This document shows positions 1 to 5,825 of a stretch of DNA of 5,825 nt, piece by piece (positions within the stretch are counted from its first letter, which is position 1; each line of letters opens with the position of its first letter). The translations under genes were made by a program, and so were the position numbers. The notes below the pieces were generated by a model, which was not told the DNA's origin, did no database searches, and saw nothing but the letters and a program-made list of their open reading frames with translations. This DNA is from Bifidobacterium breve (GTDB taxonomy: Bacteria; Bacteroidota; Bacteroidia; Chitinophagales; Chitinophagaceae). Where the stretch lies: positions 1 to 5,825 of the forward strand of contig CALPJR020000067.1 in assembly GCA_943323935.2 (NCBI GenBank), written 5' to 3'.

Positions 1-1
1 A

Positions 2-2248
2 GGTGCAGGTATCACTTACCAATGGTATAATAAGAAAACTGGCATAATCGCTGGTGAAACAAATAGAACTATAACTGTAACGACTGCAGGCGATTACTAT
101 GTAATTGTGACAGGAACATGTAATGCAGTAACAAGTGCTCAAACTTCAGTAACAGTCAATCAATTACCACAAGGTACATTGTCTGCAAACACAATATGTG
201 TAGGTGGAACTGGTCAATTGACATATAGATCTAGTGTTGCAGGAACTGGACCATATACCATCGTTTACTCTGATGGAACTACAAGCTACACAGTTAGTAG
301 AGTGGTAAGTGCTGTTGCATTTGATGTATCAGTAAATCCAACTGCAACAACTACTTACAGAATAATTAGTGTAACGGATGCAAGTGGATGTATTAGATCT
401 GCAGACTTTACAACAGTAAGCGCTGTGATAACAGTCAATAACTTACCAGCTATCACTAGCCAACCAGTAAGTGTAACCAATAGTGCAGGCACTTCAACTA
501 CATTTGAAGTAGCTGCTACTGGAACTGCGTTAACATACCAATGGCAATTAAGCGTGGATGGTGGCACTAGCTTCGTAGACTTAGTAAATAATGTTTACTA
601 TGCAGGAGCGACTAGCAACAAGTTAACTGTGTCTAACATTGCATTAAGAATGAATGGAATCAGATATAGAGTTAAAGTATCTGGAACATGTAATCCTTTT
701 GTAATGAGTGATGCCGCAATATTAACAGTGATTAATCCTTTAGCATCATTTAGTGTAAACACAAGTGAGCAATGTATCGCTGGAAATAGCTTTGTATTCA
801 CAAATACAAGTGCTACCAATGCAGGTATCTTAAGCTACAGCTGGACATTTGGTGATAGTGTTGGAACGGCAACTACAAAAGCGCCAACATATACCTATAC
901 GAAAGCTGGACGCTATACCGTTAAATTGGTGGTAGTAACCAACACAGGTGATAGTGATAGTACGACTGCAGTAGTAGTAGTGTATCCTAAGCCTGAGCCA
1001 GCCTTTGCTGTGAATAAAGATGCACAATGTTTAACTGGTAATAGCTTTGTATTTACAAATGCAACTAAGATAGATAAATCACCATTGATCTTTGATCACA
1101 AGTGGTTCTTTGGTGATAGCACGCAATCATCAGATATTAATCCAATTAAAACGTATAAAGCTAGCGGAGACTACGTTGTAACATTAGTGGTAACAAGCTT
1201 CTATGGTTGTGTGGATAGTGTTAAACAAACTATCACTGTTAACCCAATGCCAACAGTAACTGTTACAGCGCCTAAAGGCACTATAATTTGTGACGGATTA
1301 ACATTAGACTTAACAGCAACGGGTGGAGTAAGCTACTTATGGTATAAAGATGGTGTATTAATAAATGGAGCAACTGCGGCAACCTATGCTACGACAACTC
1401 CAGGTAATTATAGCGTGAAATCTGTTAATGCATTTGGTTGCGTATCATTGACTGAGGCTAAGATAACGACTACAATGTTAACTAAGCCTAAGGCAGAATT
1501 CAGCTTTAATACTTTCTGTACACAAGTACCTGTAACATTCACAAACTTATCTACAACAAGTAATGCAGGTGCAGTGACTTATGCTTGGAGAGATAATCTT
1601 GGAAATACAAGTGCAGCTACATCACCAGTATTTACTTATAACAATGTTGGATCTGTAAACATGAAGTTAGTTGTAACATCAACATTCTGTCCAAACTTGA
1701 AAGATAGTGTTACTAAAGTATTAGCTATAGAAAGCCCTATACCTGGTAAGCGCTTACAATTAGTAGATGCAGTAAATGGAGATGAAACAAAACTTCAAGC
1801 AAGAGTATTCGCAAATACTAAATACACTTGGAGTCCATCAACAGGATTATCTGATATAACAATTAGTAATCCAATCACCAAGCTTTCTGCTGAACAACAA
1901 TATAATATCACAATGTTAGCTCCTTCGGGATGTACAACTGTGGATACATTACTAGTGAGAGTATTCAAAGACTTCACAGTATTTATTCCAAATGTATTCT
2001 CACCAAATGGAGATGGACAAAATGATAAGCTTTATGTAAATCTCGTAGGTGTTAAAGAATTCAAAATCTATAGAATCTTTAATAGAGCTGGACAAAAAGT
2101 ATTTGAAACCATGAATCCTGCAGAAGGATGGGATGGTACTGTGAATGGTGTTCCACAACCTTTAGACACTTATGTGTGGATGGTTGAAGCAGTAAGCAAA
2201 TACGGCGCACCAATCAGAGAAAACGGCTTAGTAACAATACTTAGGTAA
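2..2248 (+). CDS. Large Ig/PKD-repeat surface protein with T9SS type B C-terminal sorting domain (5' end missing)
   Basis: This is the C-terminal 748 residues of a larger secreted adhesin-like protein. The frame is open to the left edge, and the first bases already encode an Ig-like strand (ITYQWYNKKTG), so the GTG at 107 is internal and not a start. Approximate domains, in residues of the visible part: Ig-like 1-54 (partial), Ig/SprB-repeat-like 55-147, Ig-like 148-245 (LTYQWQLSVDGG), PKD 246-330 (YSWTFGDS), PKD 331-416 (HKWFFGDS), Ig-like 417-495 (YLWYKDGVLI), PKD-like 496-582, a further beta domain 583-655 (YTWSPSTGLSD), and the sorting domain 656-748. Such proteins cross the outer membrane through the type IX secretion system and are fixed on or released from the cell surface, where they serve in adhesion or gliding. 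The ligand cannot be told from sequence. The gene lies 15 bases before a PorP/SprF-family gene and is probably cotranscribed with it. Leucine is mostly TTA. The family call is firm; the specific function is unknown. Confidence 0.93.
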   Translation, partial: GAGITYQWYNKKTGIIAGETNRTITVTTAGDYYVIVTGTCNAVTSAQTSVTVNQLPQGTLSANTICVGGTGQLTYRSSVAGTGPYTIVYSDGTTSYTVSRVVSAVAFDVSVNPTATTTYRIISVTDASGCIRSADFTTVSAVITVNNLPAITSQPVSVTNSAGTSTTFEVAATGTALTYQWQLSVDGGTSFVDLVNNVYYAGATSNKLTVSNIALRMNGIRYRVKVSGTCNPFVMSDAAILTVINPLASFSVNTSEQCIAGNSFVFTNTSATNAGILSYSWTFGDSVGTATTKAPTYTYTKAGRYTVKLVVVTNTGDSDSTTAVVVVYPKPEPAFAVNKDAQCLTGNSFVFTNATKIDKSPLIFDHKWFFGDSTQSSDINPIKTYKASGDYVVTLVVTSFYGCVDSVKQTITVNPMPTVTVTAPKGTIICDGLTLDLTATGGVSYLWYKDGVLINGATAATYATTTPGNYSVKSVNAFGCVSLTEAKITTTMLTKPKAEFSFNTFCTQVPVTFTNLSTTSNAGAVTYAWRDNLGNTSAATSPVFTYNNVGSVNMKLVVTSTFCPNLKDSVTKVLAIESPIPGKRLQLVDAVNGDETKLQARVFANTKYTWSPSTGLSDITISNPITKLSAEQQYNITMLAPSGCTTVDTLLVRVFKDFTVFIPNVFSPNGDGQNDKLYVNLVGVKEFKIYRIFNRAGQKVFETMNPAEGWDGTVNGVPQPLDTYVWMVEAVSKYGAPIRENGLVTILR
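737..1252 (+). repeat. Two tandem PKD-domain repeats of 85 codons
   Basis: Two successive PKD units of the surface protein align with an offset of 255 bases (85 codons). The best-conserved DNA block is 780-805 against 1035-1060, 26 bases differing at only two places and encoding GNSFVFTN in both copies. Both units also share the FGDS turn and a Cys eight residues before that block's Phe-Val-Phe. The rest of the units has diverged in sequence. A third PKD-like unit at about 1487-1747 is related only at the protein level. This suggests intragenic duplication in a repeat-rich adhesin. Confidence 0.75.
1967..2245 (+). other. T9SS type B C-terminal sorting domain (gliding-motility-associated C-terminal domain, CHU_C type)
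   Basis: The last 93 residues of the surface protein carry the hallmarks of this domain: FIPNVFSPNGDGQNDKL (1982-2032), then FKIYRIFNRAGQKVFE, the GWDGTVNG turn (2126-2149) and the closing strand ENGLVTILR. In the known family this domain directs proteins to the type IX machinery. Type B domains are typical of SprB-like adhesins, whose export depends on a partner SprF protein. Here the partner candidate is encoded immediately downstream. Confidence 0.93.
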
Positions 2249-2263
2249 AATAAAAATTTATAA

Positions 2264-3274
2264 ATGAATATCAAGAAATTCTGTATTATTTTAATAATTT
2301 GTCAAGTAAGTTTTTTTGCTGCTAATGCACAGGATCCTTATTTTTCTCAATACTTTATGTCGCCAATGACTAGTAACCCTGCCCTCGTGGGCAGGGGTAT
2401 TACCGATACCAGGGTGCTAACTAATTTTAGATCACAATGGTGGGGTACTGGTATACCTGCATTTAGAACTAACGCTATTTCTGTTGAAAAAAGAATTGCA
2501 ACAAAAAAGTTTCCAGAAGACGAATTAGCAATTGGTTTTGCAATGGATAATGATGCCTCTAATGGAGGGTTATTGAAAAAGAATTTTATCACATTTGCAA
2601 CTGCATTTAATAAGCGTATCAGTAAGAATAGCTTTTTTGGAGCAGGTATCACTTTGAGCTATTCTAATTTAACCTTAGACCAATCTAAGTTTTTGTATCA
2701 AAATCAATTTGGTAGCTTAGGCTTCTTAAGAGCTTTACCTACCTTTGATCCTTTAATGATTGCTAATCAGGATTATTTGAATACAGATGCAGGTCTTAAT
2801 TATTCTTATGATGGTGAAAAGTGGGGAGTGAATATAGGCGTAGCAGGTTTTCATTTGGCAAAGAATAAACAAGGTGTTAAAGTAAATGGAAACTATACCA
2901 ATAATGTAAGATACGCTACCAATGCCTCTGTAGTTAGAAAATACAAAGGTGGTGATGAACTTCATTTCATTGCTAGATATGACCAACAAGGTGTCAATCA
3001 AATTTTTACAGCAGGGTCAATTTATAAAATTAAAATACCAGGGGAGCATCCAATTGAAAAGTTGAACATGGGTTTATTTAATCGTTTCAATGATTCTTTT
3101 TATCCTTTCATTGGATTTGAATCTGCTAGTTGGTTTGCCGGTTTTTCATATGATATCATTAATTCTGATCTTAAGACCTCTTATAATTCTGTACAAAGTA
3201 TGGAGCTAACTTTTGGTTGGCAGATAGCGCGTAAGAAGGCTAAATTAACCCATAACAGAATGGTGATTTATTAG
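2264..3274 (+). CDS. PorP/SprF family type IX secretion outer-membrane protein
   Basis: This is a complete 336-residue protein, a usual length for the family. Residues 1-22 form a signal peptide (KK, then a hydrophobic run, with cleavage likely at ANA|Q). The mature N-terminus QDPYFSQYFMSPMTSNPALVG is the characteristic opening of PorP/SprF proteins (the family motif is roughly DPxFSQY followed by NPAxxG). The rest alternates in a way that fits an outer-membrane beta-barrel and ends in the aromatic residue Tyr. Family members bind the type IX machinery; SprF is needed for surface delivery of SprB, and PorP for secretion of Porphyromonas gingivalis gingipains. Its position directly after a type B sorting-domain protein fits the SprF-like role, with the upstream adhesin as the probable client. 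The ATG at 2264 is chosen because it gives a full signal peptide. It follows an A/T-rich leader without a Shine-Dalgarno sequence, as is usual in Bacteroidota. A hairpin terminator follows the stop by 36 bases. Whether it is an exact sprF orthologue cannot be decided here. Confidence 0.93.
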   Translation: MNIKKFCIILIICQVSFFAANAQDPYFSQYFMSPMTSNPALVGRGITDTRVLTNFRSQWWGTGIPAFRTNAISVEKRIATKKFPEDELAIGFAMDNDASNGGLLKKNFITFATAFNKRISKNSFFGAGITLSYSNLTLDQSKFLYQNQFGSLGFLRALPTFDPLMIANQDYLNTDAGLNYSYDGEKWGVNIGVAGFHLAKNKQGVKVNGNYTNNVRYATNASVVRKYKGGDELHFIARYDQQGVNQIFTAGSIYKIKIPGEHPIEKLNMGLFNRFNDSFYPFIGFESASWFAGFSYDIINSDLKTSYNSVQSMELTFGWQIARKKAKLTHNRMVIY

Positions 3275-3310
3275 GCCTAGACTATCCTAATTAGTAGTTT
3301 CTAAACAATA

Positions 3311-3346
3311 AAAAATGCCACAACGCTTAAAAGTTGTGGCATTTTT
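3311..3346 (+). terminator. Intrinsic terminator hairpin after the adhesin-PorP/SprF operon
   Basis: A perfect 14-bp inverted repeat (arms 3311-3324 and 3333-3346, loop of 8 bases at 3325-3332) has a GC-containing core (TGCCACAAC paired with GTTGTGGCA), with five A on the left and five T on the right of the core. The T tract continues, after one G, into TTTT. It lies 36 bases after the PorP/SprF stop codon and separates the two transcription units. The symmetric A and T tracts would allow it to act on either strand, although no gene is seen approaching from the right. Confidence 0.88.
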
Positions 3347-3388
3347 GTTTTATGTCAACTCAGGCAAGAATCTGGCAAAATCCTACCT

Positions 3389-3411
3389 AAATTAAACTGA
3401 TTGTTTAATTT
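3389..3411. promoter_or_regulatory. AT-rich perfect inverted repeat of unknown role upstream of the molybdenum hydroxylase genes
   Basis: The arms AAATTAAAC (3389-3397) and GTTTAATTT (3403-3411) are perfectly complementary around a 5-base centre (TGATT). The right arm runs into a T tract to 3415. It is 42 bases before the small-subunit start codon. It could be an operator for a dimeric regulator, a weak second terminator, or chance in AT-rich DNA. Only the symmetry is seen; the role is inference. Confidence 0.4.
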
Positions 3412-3452
3412 TTTTGAAGTCGCTGGCTTTTTAGGTAAATTACATCAAATCG

Positions 3453-3563
3453 ATGTATATGAATCCTTGTCAATTTGATGGTGCAAGAAGGGGCTTTTTT
3501 AAAAAATCTGCCGCGGTCGCTGCACTTTATTTTACCCCATCTGTTTTAGTGAAGACTTTTGCT
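3453..3563 (+). other. Twin-arginine (Tat) signal peptide
   Basis: The N-terminal 37 codons carry the RRGFFK motif (consensus (S/T)RRxFLK, with Ala in place of Ser/Thr and Phe in place of Leu), an Ala/Val-rich hydrophobic stretch and a Lys shortly before the likely cleavage point at residue 37. It indicates that the folded, cofactor-bearing enzyme is moved to the periplasm, as with E. coli PaoABC. The exact cleavage site is an estimate. Confidence 0.8.
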
Positions 3564-4064
3564 GCAGACAGCCTAGTGCCGATGCCTATTGCAAAAGAAA
3601 AATTAAAGTTTATCCTCAACGGCAAACCAGTCGCAGTTGAGATTGATGCAAGAACAACCATGCTCAATTTATTAAGGGAAGAAATTGGATATACAGGCAC
3701 TAAGAAAGGTTGTGAAATGGGACAATGTGGTGCTTGTACCATTCATGTGAACGGAAAGCGTTTAAAATCTTGTACGCAATTGGCATTGAACCATCAAAAC
3801 AATCAAATCACGACTATTGAGGGGTTAGCGAAGGGAGACCAGTTGCATCCAATGCAGGCTGCATTTTTAAAGAATGATGCTTTTCAGTGTGGCTATTGCA
3901 CATCGGGACAAATTATGTCCGCAGTGACTTGCGTTAGAGAGGGCAAAGCCACAAGCAGAGCAAGTATTCAGGCATATATGGATACCAATATTTGCAGATG
4001 CGGTGCCTATCAAAATATTGTAGATGCTATTGTAGAAGTAGCAAAATCTGGTGCTAAAATTTAA
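3453..4064 (+). CDS. Tat-exported (2Fe-2S)-binding small subunit of a xanthine oxidase-family molybdenum hydroxylase (PaoA/YagT-like)
   Basis: This 203-residue subunit passes electrons from the molybdenum centre through two [2Fe-2S] clusters. Residues 1-37 are a twin-arginine signal (ARRGFFKK at 11-18, then an Ala-rich stretch, cleavage probably near TFA|A). The plant-ferredoxin-type domain at about 51-125 binds one cluster through C87, C92, C95 and C107. The helical second domain binds the other through C146, C149, C181 and C183 (QCGYCTSGQ and ICRCGAY). All eight ligands are present. As I recall them, E. coli PaoA shares the Tat signal and the blocks GTKKGC, QCGACT, TTIEGL and LHPMQAAF, making it the closest relative I can name; isoquinoline oxidoreductase IorA is another. 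The substrate is likely an aldehyde or N-heterocycle and cannot be fixed. ATG 3453 is used; ATG 3459 would keep the whole Tat motif and is equally possible. The large subunit follows after 18 bases, so the two are surely cotranscribed. Confidence 0.95.
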   Translation: MYMNPCQFDGARRGFFKKSAAVAALYFTPSVLVKTFAADSLVPMPIAKEKLKFILNGKPVAVEIDARTTMLNLLREEIGYTGTKKGCEMGQCGACTIHVNGKRLKSCTQLALNHQNNQITTIEGLAKGDQLHPMQAAFLKNDAFQCGYCTSGQIMSAVTCVREGKATSRASIQAYMDTNICRCGAYQNIVDAIVEVAKSGAKI

Positions 4065-4082
4065 TCCTTTTAATTTTCTTTT

Positions 4083-5825
4083 ATGAACAATACGCATTTA
4101 TCCAAGAACAATCTTTCTCAAATTAATTTTGCTGACGAAAGAGTAGACGGTGCAGATAAAGTAACAGGTAAAGCAAAATACACTGCAGAGTATAATCTAC
4201 CGAATATGGCTTATGGCGTATTCGTAACAAGTACCATTGCTAAGGGCACTATCAAGAATATGGATACCGCAAAAGCATTGGCATCCCCTGGCGTCTTAGA
4301 TATAATTTATTATGCGAACTGTCCTACAGTGCCTGGTTATTTAACCAATGCAGCAGAGCGTCCTAAAAATGTGTATGAATGGCGTGGGCATAAAGTGTTG
4401 TATGATAATCAAGTGCGCTTTTTTGGGCAACCTATCGCACTTGTTGTAGCGGATAGTTTAGAGAATGCAAATGCTGCAATTCGTTTAGTGCGTGCCGAAT
4501 ATGAGTCACAAGCTTTTGAAACAAATTTTGATGTTGTAAGAAAAGACCCTTCAAAATTAAAAGGAACAGTGGCTTATAAAAGAGGCACTGAAAATGCATT
4601 TAAAACGGCGCCTGTTTTTGTTGAAGCAGAATATGCTATCCCTGCCGAAGTGCATCTTCCAATGGAGATGCATGCTACCATTGCATTTTGGGAAGGAGAA
4701 GATAAAGTAACACTATACGATAAAACACAAGGACCTAAAAGTACTCAAACAACCATCGCACGCACTTTTGGTTTAATAGAAAAAAATGTGAGGGTGATTG
4801 CAGAAAATGTAGGTGGCGGATTTGGTAGTGGTTTAAGAAGTTGGGCCAATGTACCAGCTGCTGTGATTGCTGCTAAAAAATTAAATCGTCCTGTTAAAAT
4901 TGTACTTACGCGTCCTCAAATGTTTTCCTTAGTGGGCTATCGTCCACAGTCTTGGCAAAAAATTGGGATTGGCGCAGATGCAACAGGTCGTTTTATTGGT
5001 ATCACGCACGAAGCTATTAGTGGCACTTCTCGTTACGAAGATTTTAGAGAAGGGATTGTGAACGTTTCTAAATTTTTATATGCTTCTGAAAATGTGGATA
5101 CTAAATACAGTATGCTACCATTGGATATGAGTACACCAGTTTGGATGCGTGGTCCAGGCGAAGCCACTGGTTCTTATGGTTTAGAGTCTGCGATTGATGA
5201 ATTGTCTTATCAATTAAAAATGGATCCAGTTGAGTTAAGATTGAAAAACTTTACAACGGTGAATCCTGAAAATAAAATGCCATTTTCGGATATCAATTTA
5301 AAAGATTGTTATGCCTATGGTCAACAAAAAATTGGCTGGAAAAATCGTCCTTCTACACCAGGTGCTTTAAAAGAAAATGGTTGGTTGATTGGCTATGGTA
5401 TGGCGAATGGTGTATTTGGCGCGGGTAAGGGAAGTGCGTCTGTTCGTGCTTTATTAAATAAGGATGGCAAATTTACTTTAGAGTGCGCAGTAAGTGATAT
5501 GGGACCAGGTACCACGACTTCGATGACTAAAATTGCTGCATCCGCAATGCAGATGCCCATTGAAAAAATAAAATTTAAATTAGGTGACTCTGATTTACCT
5601 CCAGGCCCTTCTCAAGGAGGATCAGGCACAACCTCTACCGTAGGATCTGCGGTGGACTTAGCTTGTAGTACATTAAAACAAAATTTAAAAGACCTTGCAA
5701 TTAAATCTGTTCCTTCTTTTGCAAATCTTAAGTCGGATGCGCTAGAAGTTAAAAACGAAATGGTGATGGCAATTGCTGATCCAACGATCAAAATTGCGAT
5801 TGTTGATTTATTGCAGTTGAGTCCC
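4083..5825 (+). CDS. Molybdopterin-binding large subunit of a xanthine oxidase-family molybdenum hydroxylase (PaoC/YagR-like; 3' end missing)
   Basis: The visible 581 residues run in frame to the right edge with no stop; PaoC has about 730, so roughly 150 are missing. The protein would hold the molybdopterin cofactor and hydroxylate an aldehyde or aromatic heterocycle, using water as the oxygen source. Residues 20-135 form the a/b hammerhead domain (RVDGADKVTGKAKYT, GQPIALVVAD). Cofactor-binding parts follow: the glycine loop NVGGGFGSG (242-250), WMRGPGEATG (355-364) with the probable active-site Arg356, SDMGPGTTTS (471-480) and QGGSGTTST (511-519). The catalytic Glu near the C-terminus lies beyond the window. 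Blocks such as STPGALKENGWLIGYGMANG match PaoC closely. No signal peptide is present, so export must rely on the Tat signal of the small subunit. ATG 4083 is the first in frame after the upstream stop and precedes the conserved N-terminal block properly. The usual MEPH of this family reads MEMH here (residues 194-197). The exact substrate is unknown. Confidence 0.95.
   Translation, partial: MNNTHLSKNNLSQINFADERVDGADKVTGKAKYTAEYNLPNMAYGVFVTSTIAKGTIKNMDTAKALASPGVLDIIYYANCPTVPGYLTNAAERPKNVYEWRGHKVLYDNQVRFFGQPIALVVADSLENANAAIRLVRAEYESQAFETNFDVVRKDPSKLKGTVAYKRGTENAFKTAPVFVEAEYAIPAEVHLPMEMHATIAFWEGEDKVTLYDKTQGPKSTQTTIARTFGLIEKNVRVIAENVGGGFGSGLRSWANVPAAVIAAKKLNRPVKIVLTRPQMFSLVGYRPQSWQKIGIGADATGRFIGITHEAISGTSRYEDFREGIVNVSKFLYASENVDTKYSMLPLDMSTPVWMRGPGEATGSYGLESAIDELSYQLKMDPVELRLKNFTTVNPENKMPFSDINLKDCYAYGQQKIGWKNRPSTPGALKENGWLIGYGMANGVFGAGKGSASVRALLNKDGKFTLECAVSDMGPGTTTSMTKIAASAMQMPIEKIKFKLGDSDLPPGPSQGGSGTTSTVGSAVDLACSTLKQNLKDLAIKSVPSFANLKSDALEVKNEMVMAIADPTIKIAIVDLLQLSP

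Larger units (their letters stand above)
3275..3452. other. Intergenic region between the surface-protein operon and the molybdenum hydroxylase operon
   Basis: These 178 non-coding bases hold the terminator at 3311-3346, an AT-rich inverted repeat at 3389-3411 and a short inverted repeat at 3441-3457 that reaches into the next start codon. The promoter of the downstream operon should lie between about 3347 and 3452. I see no convincing Bacteroidota promoter (TAnnTTTG at -7 with TTG near -33): the nearest approach is TTTTTTTG at 3409-3416, which lacks the TA and has no TTG at the right distance. No small gene is supported. Confidence 0.7.

Noticed and set aside
107..109. GTG as the start codon of the first gene
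   Set aside because: The same frame is open from base 2 and encodes Ig-like sequence before this codon. There is no signal peptide after it, so the gene begins outside the window.
355..1977. Reverse-strand open frames of 60-73 codons inside the surface-protein gene
   Set aside because: They lie fully opposite a well-supported coding frame, have no recognisable domains, and arise from its low-complexity Thr/Val/Ser-rich codons.
2276..2304. Lipoprotein reading of the PorP/SprF N-terminus because of Cys residues in the signal peptide
   Set aside because: The residues before the cysteines (KKF and LII) do not form a lipobox, and a better signal peptidase I site (ANA|Q) follows.
2347..3001. Reverse-strand open frames of 101 and 82 codons inside the PorP/SprF gene
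   Set aside because: They are antisense shadows of a clear family protein, with no domain and no own leader.
3363..3380. Short direct repeat GGCAAgA / GGCAAaA in the intergenic region
   Set aside because: It is only about six matching bases and appears once as a pair, which is expected by chance.
3409..3416. Possible Bacteroidota -7 promoter element (TTTTTTTG)
   Set aside because: It lacks the TA of TAnnTTTG, no TTG lies about 19-21 bases upstream, and it is part of a T run next to an inverted repeat.
3527..4097. Reverse-strand open frames opposite the (2Fe-2S) subunit
   Set aside because: They lie opposite a strongly conserved coding sequence and show no recognisable protein features.
1..5825. 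CRISPR array, tRNA, rRNA, insertion sequence, phage or defence system
   Set aside because: No regularly spaced repeats, cloverleaf or rRNA-like segments, transposase motifs or defence-family motifs were seen; nearly all of the window is explained by four ordinary genes.

Overview
The window reads as chromosomal DNA from a member of the Bacteroidota, possibly the Chitinophagaceae or a related group (the family is a guess from general feel; the phylum is well supported). The evidence is a type IX secretion (T9SS) type B C-terminal sorting domain on a large Ig/PKD-repeat surface protein, a PorP/SprF-family outer-membrane protein directly after it, AT-rich DNA, and start codons preceded by A/T-rich stretches without a Shine-Dalgarno sequence. 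All genes lie on the + strand.

Region 1 (bases 1-3274) is a two-gene T9SS surface module. The first gene is open at the left edge. What remains is 748 residues of tandem Ig-like and PKD-like beta-sandwich domains ending in the gliding-motility-associated type B sorting domain. Fifteen bases later a complete 336-codon PorP/SprF-family gene begins. This is the sprB-sprF style pairing, in which the PorP/SprF-like protein is expected to help export or anchor the adhesin encoded next to it.

Region 2 (3275-3452) is a 178-base intergenic stretch. It holds a strong hairpin with A and T tracts on its two sides (3311-3346), which should end the first transcript. A second, AT-only-rich perfect inverted repeat (3389-3411) and a short inverted repeat overlapping the next start codon (3441-3457) follow it.

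Region 3 (3453-5825) is a periplasmic molybdenum hydroxylase operon of the xanthine oxidase family, most like the E. coli PaoABC (YagTSR) aldehyde oxidoreductase. A Tat-targeted two-[2Fe-2S] small subunit (203 aa) is followed 18 bases later by the molybdopterin-binding large subunit, of which 581 residues are visible before the right edge cuts it. Unlike E. coli paoABC, no FAD subunit lies between them, so it is either downstream or absent. The large subunit has no export signal of its own, so it presumably folds, binds its cofactor and leaves the cytoplasm bound to the small subunit.

I did not find a clearly new biological system. The most useful things to follow up are the gene order and cofactor makeup of the molybdenum enzyme, the repeat history and full size of the adhesin, and the unassigned inverted repeats between the two operons.
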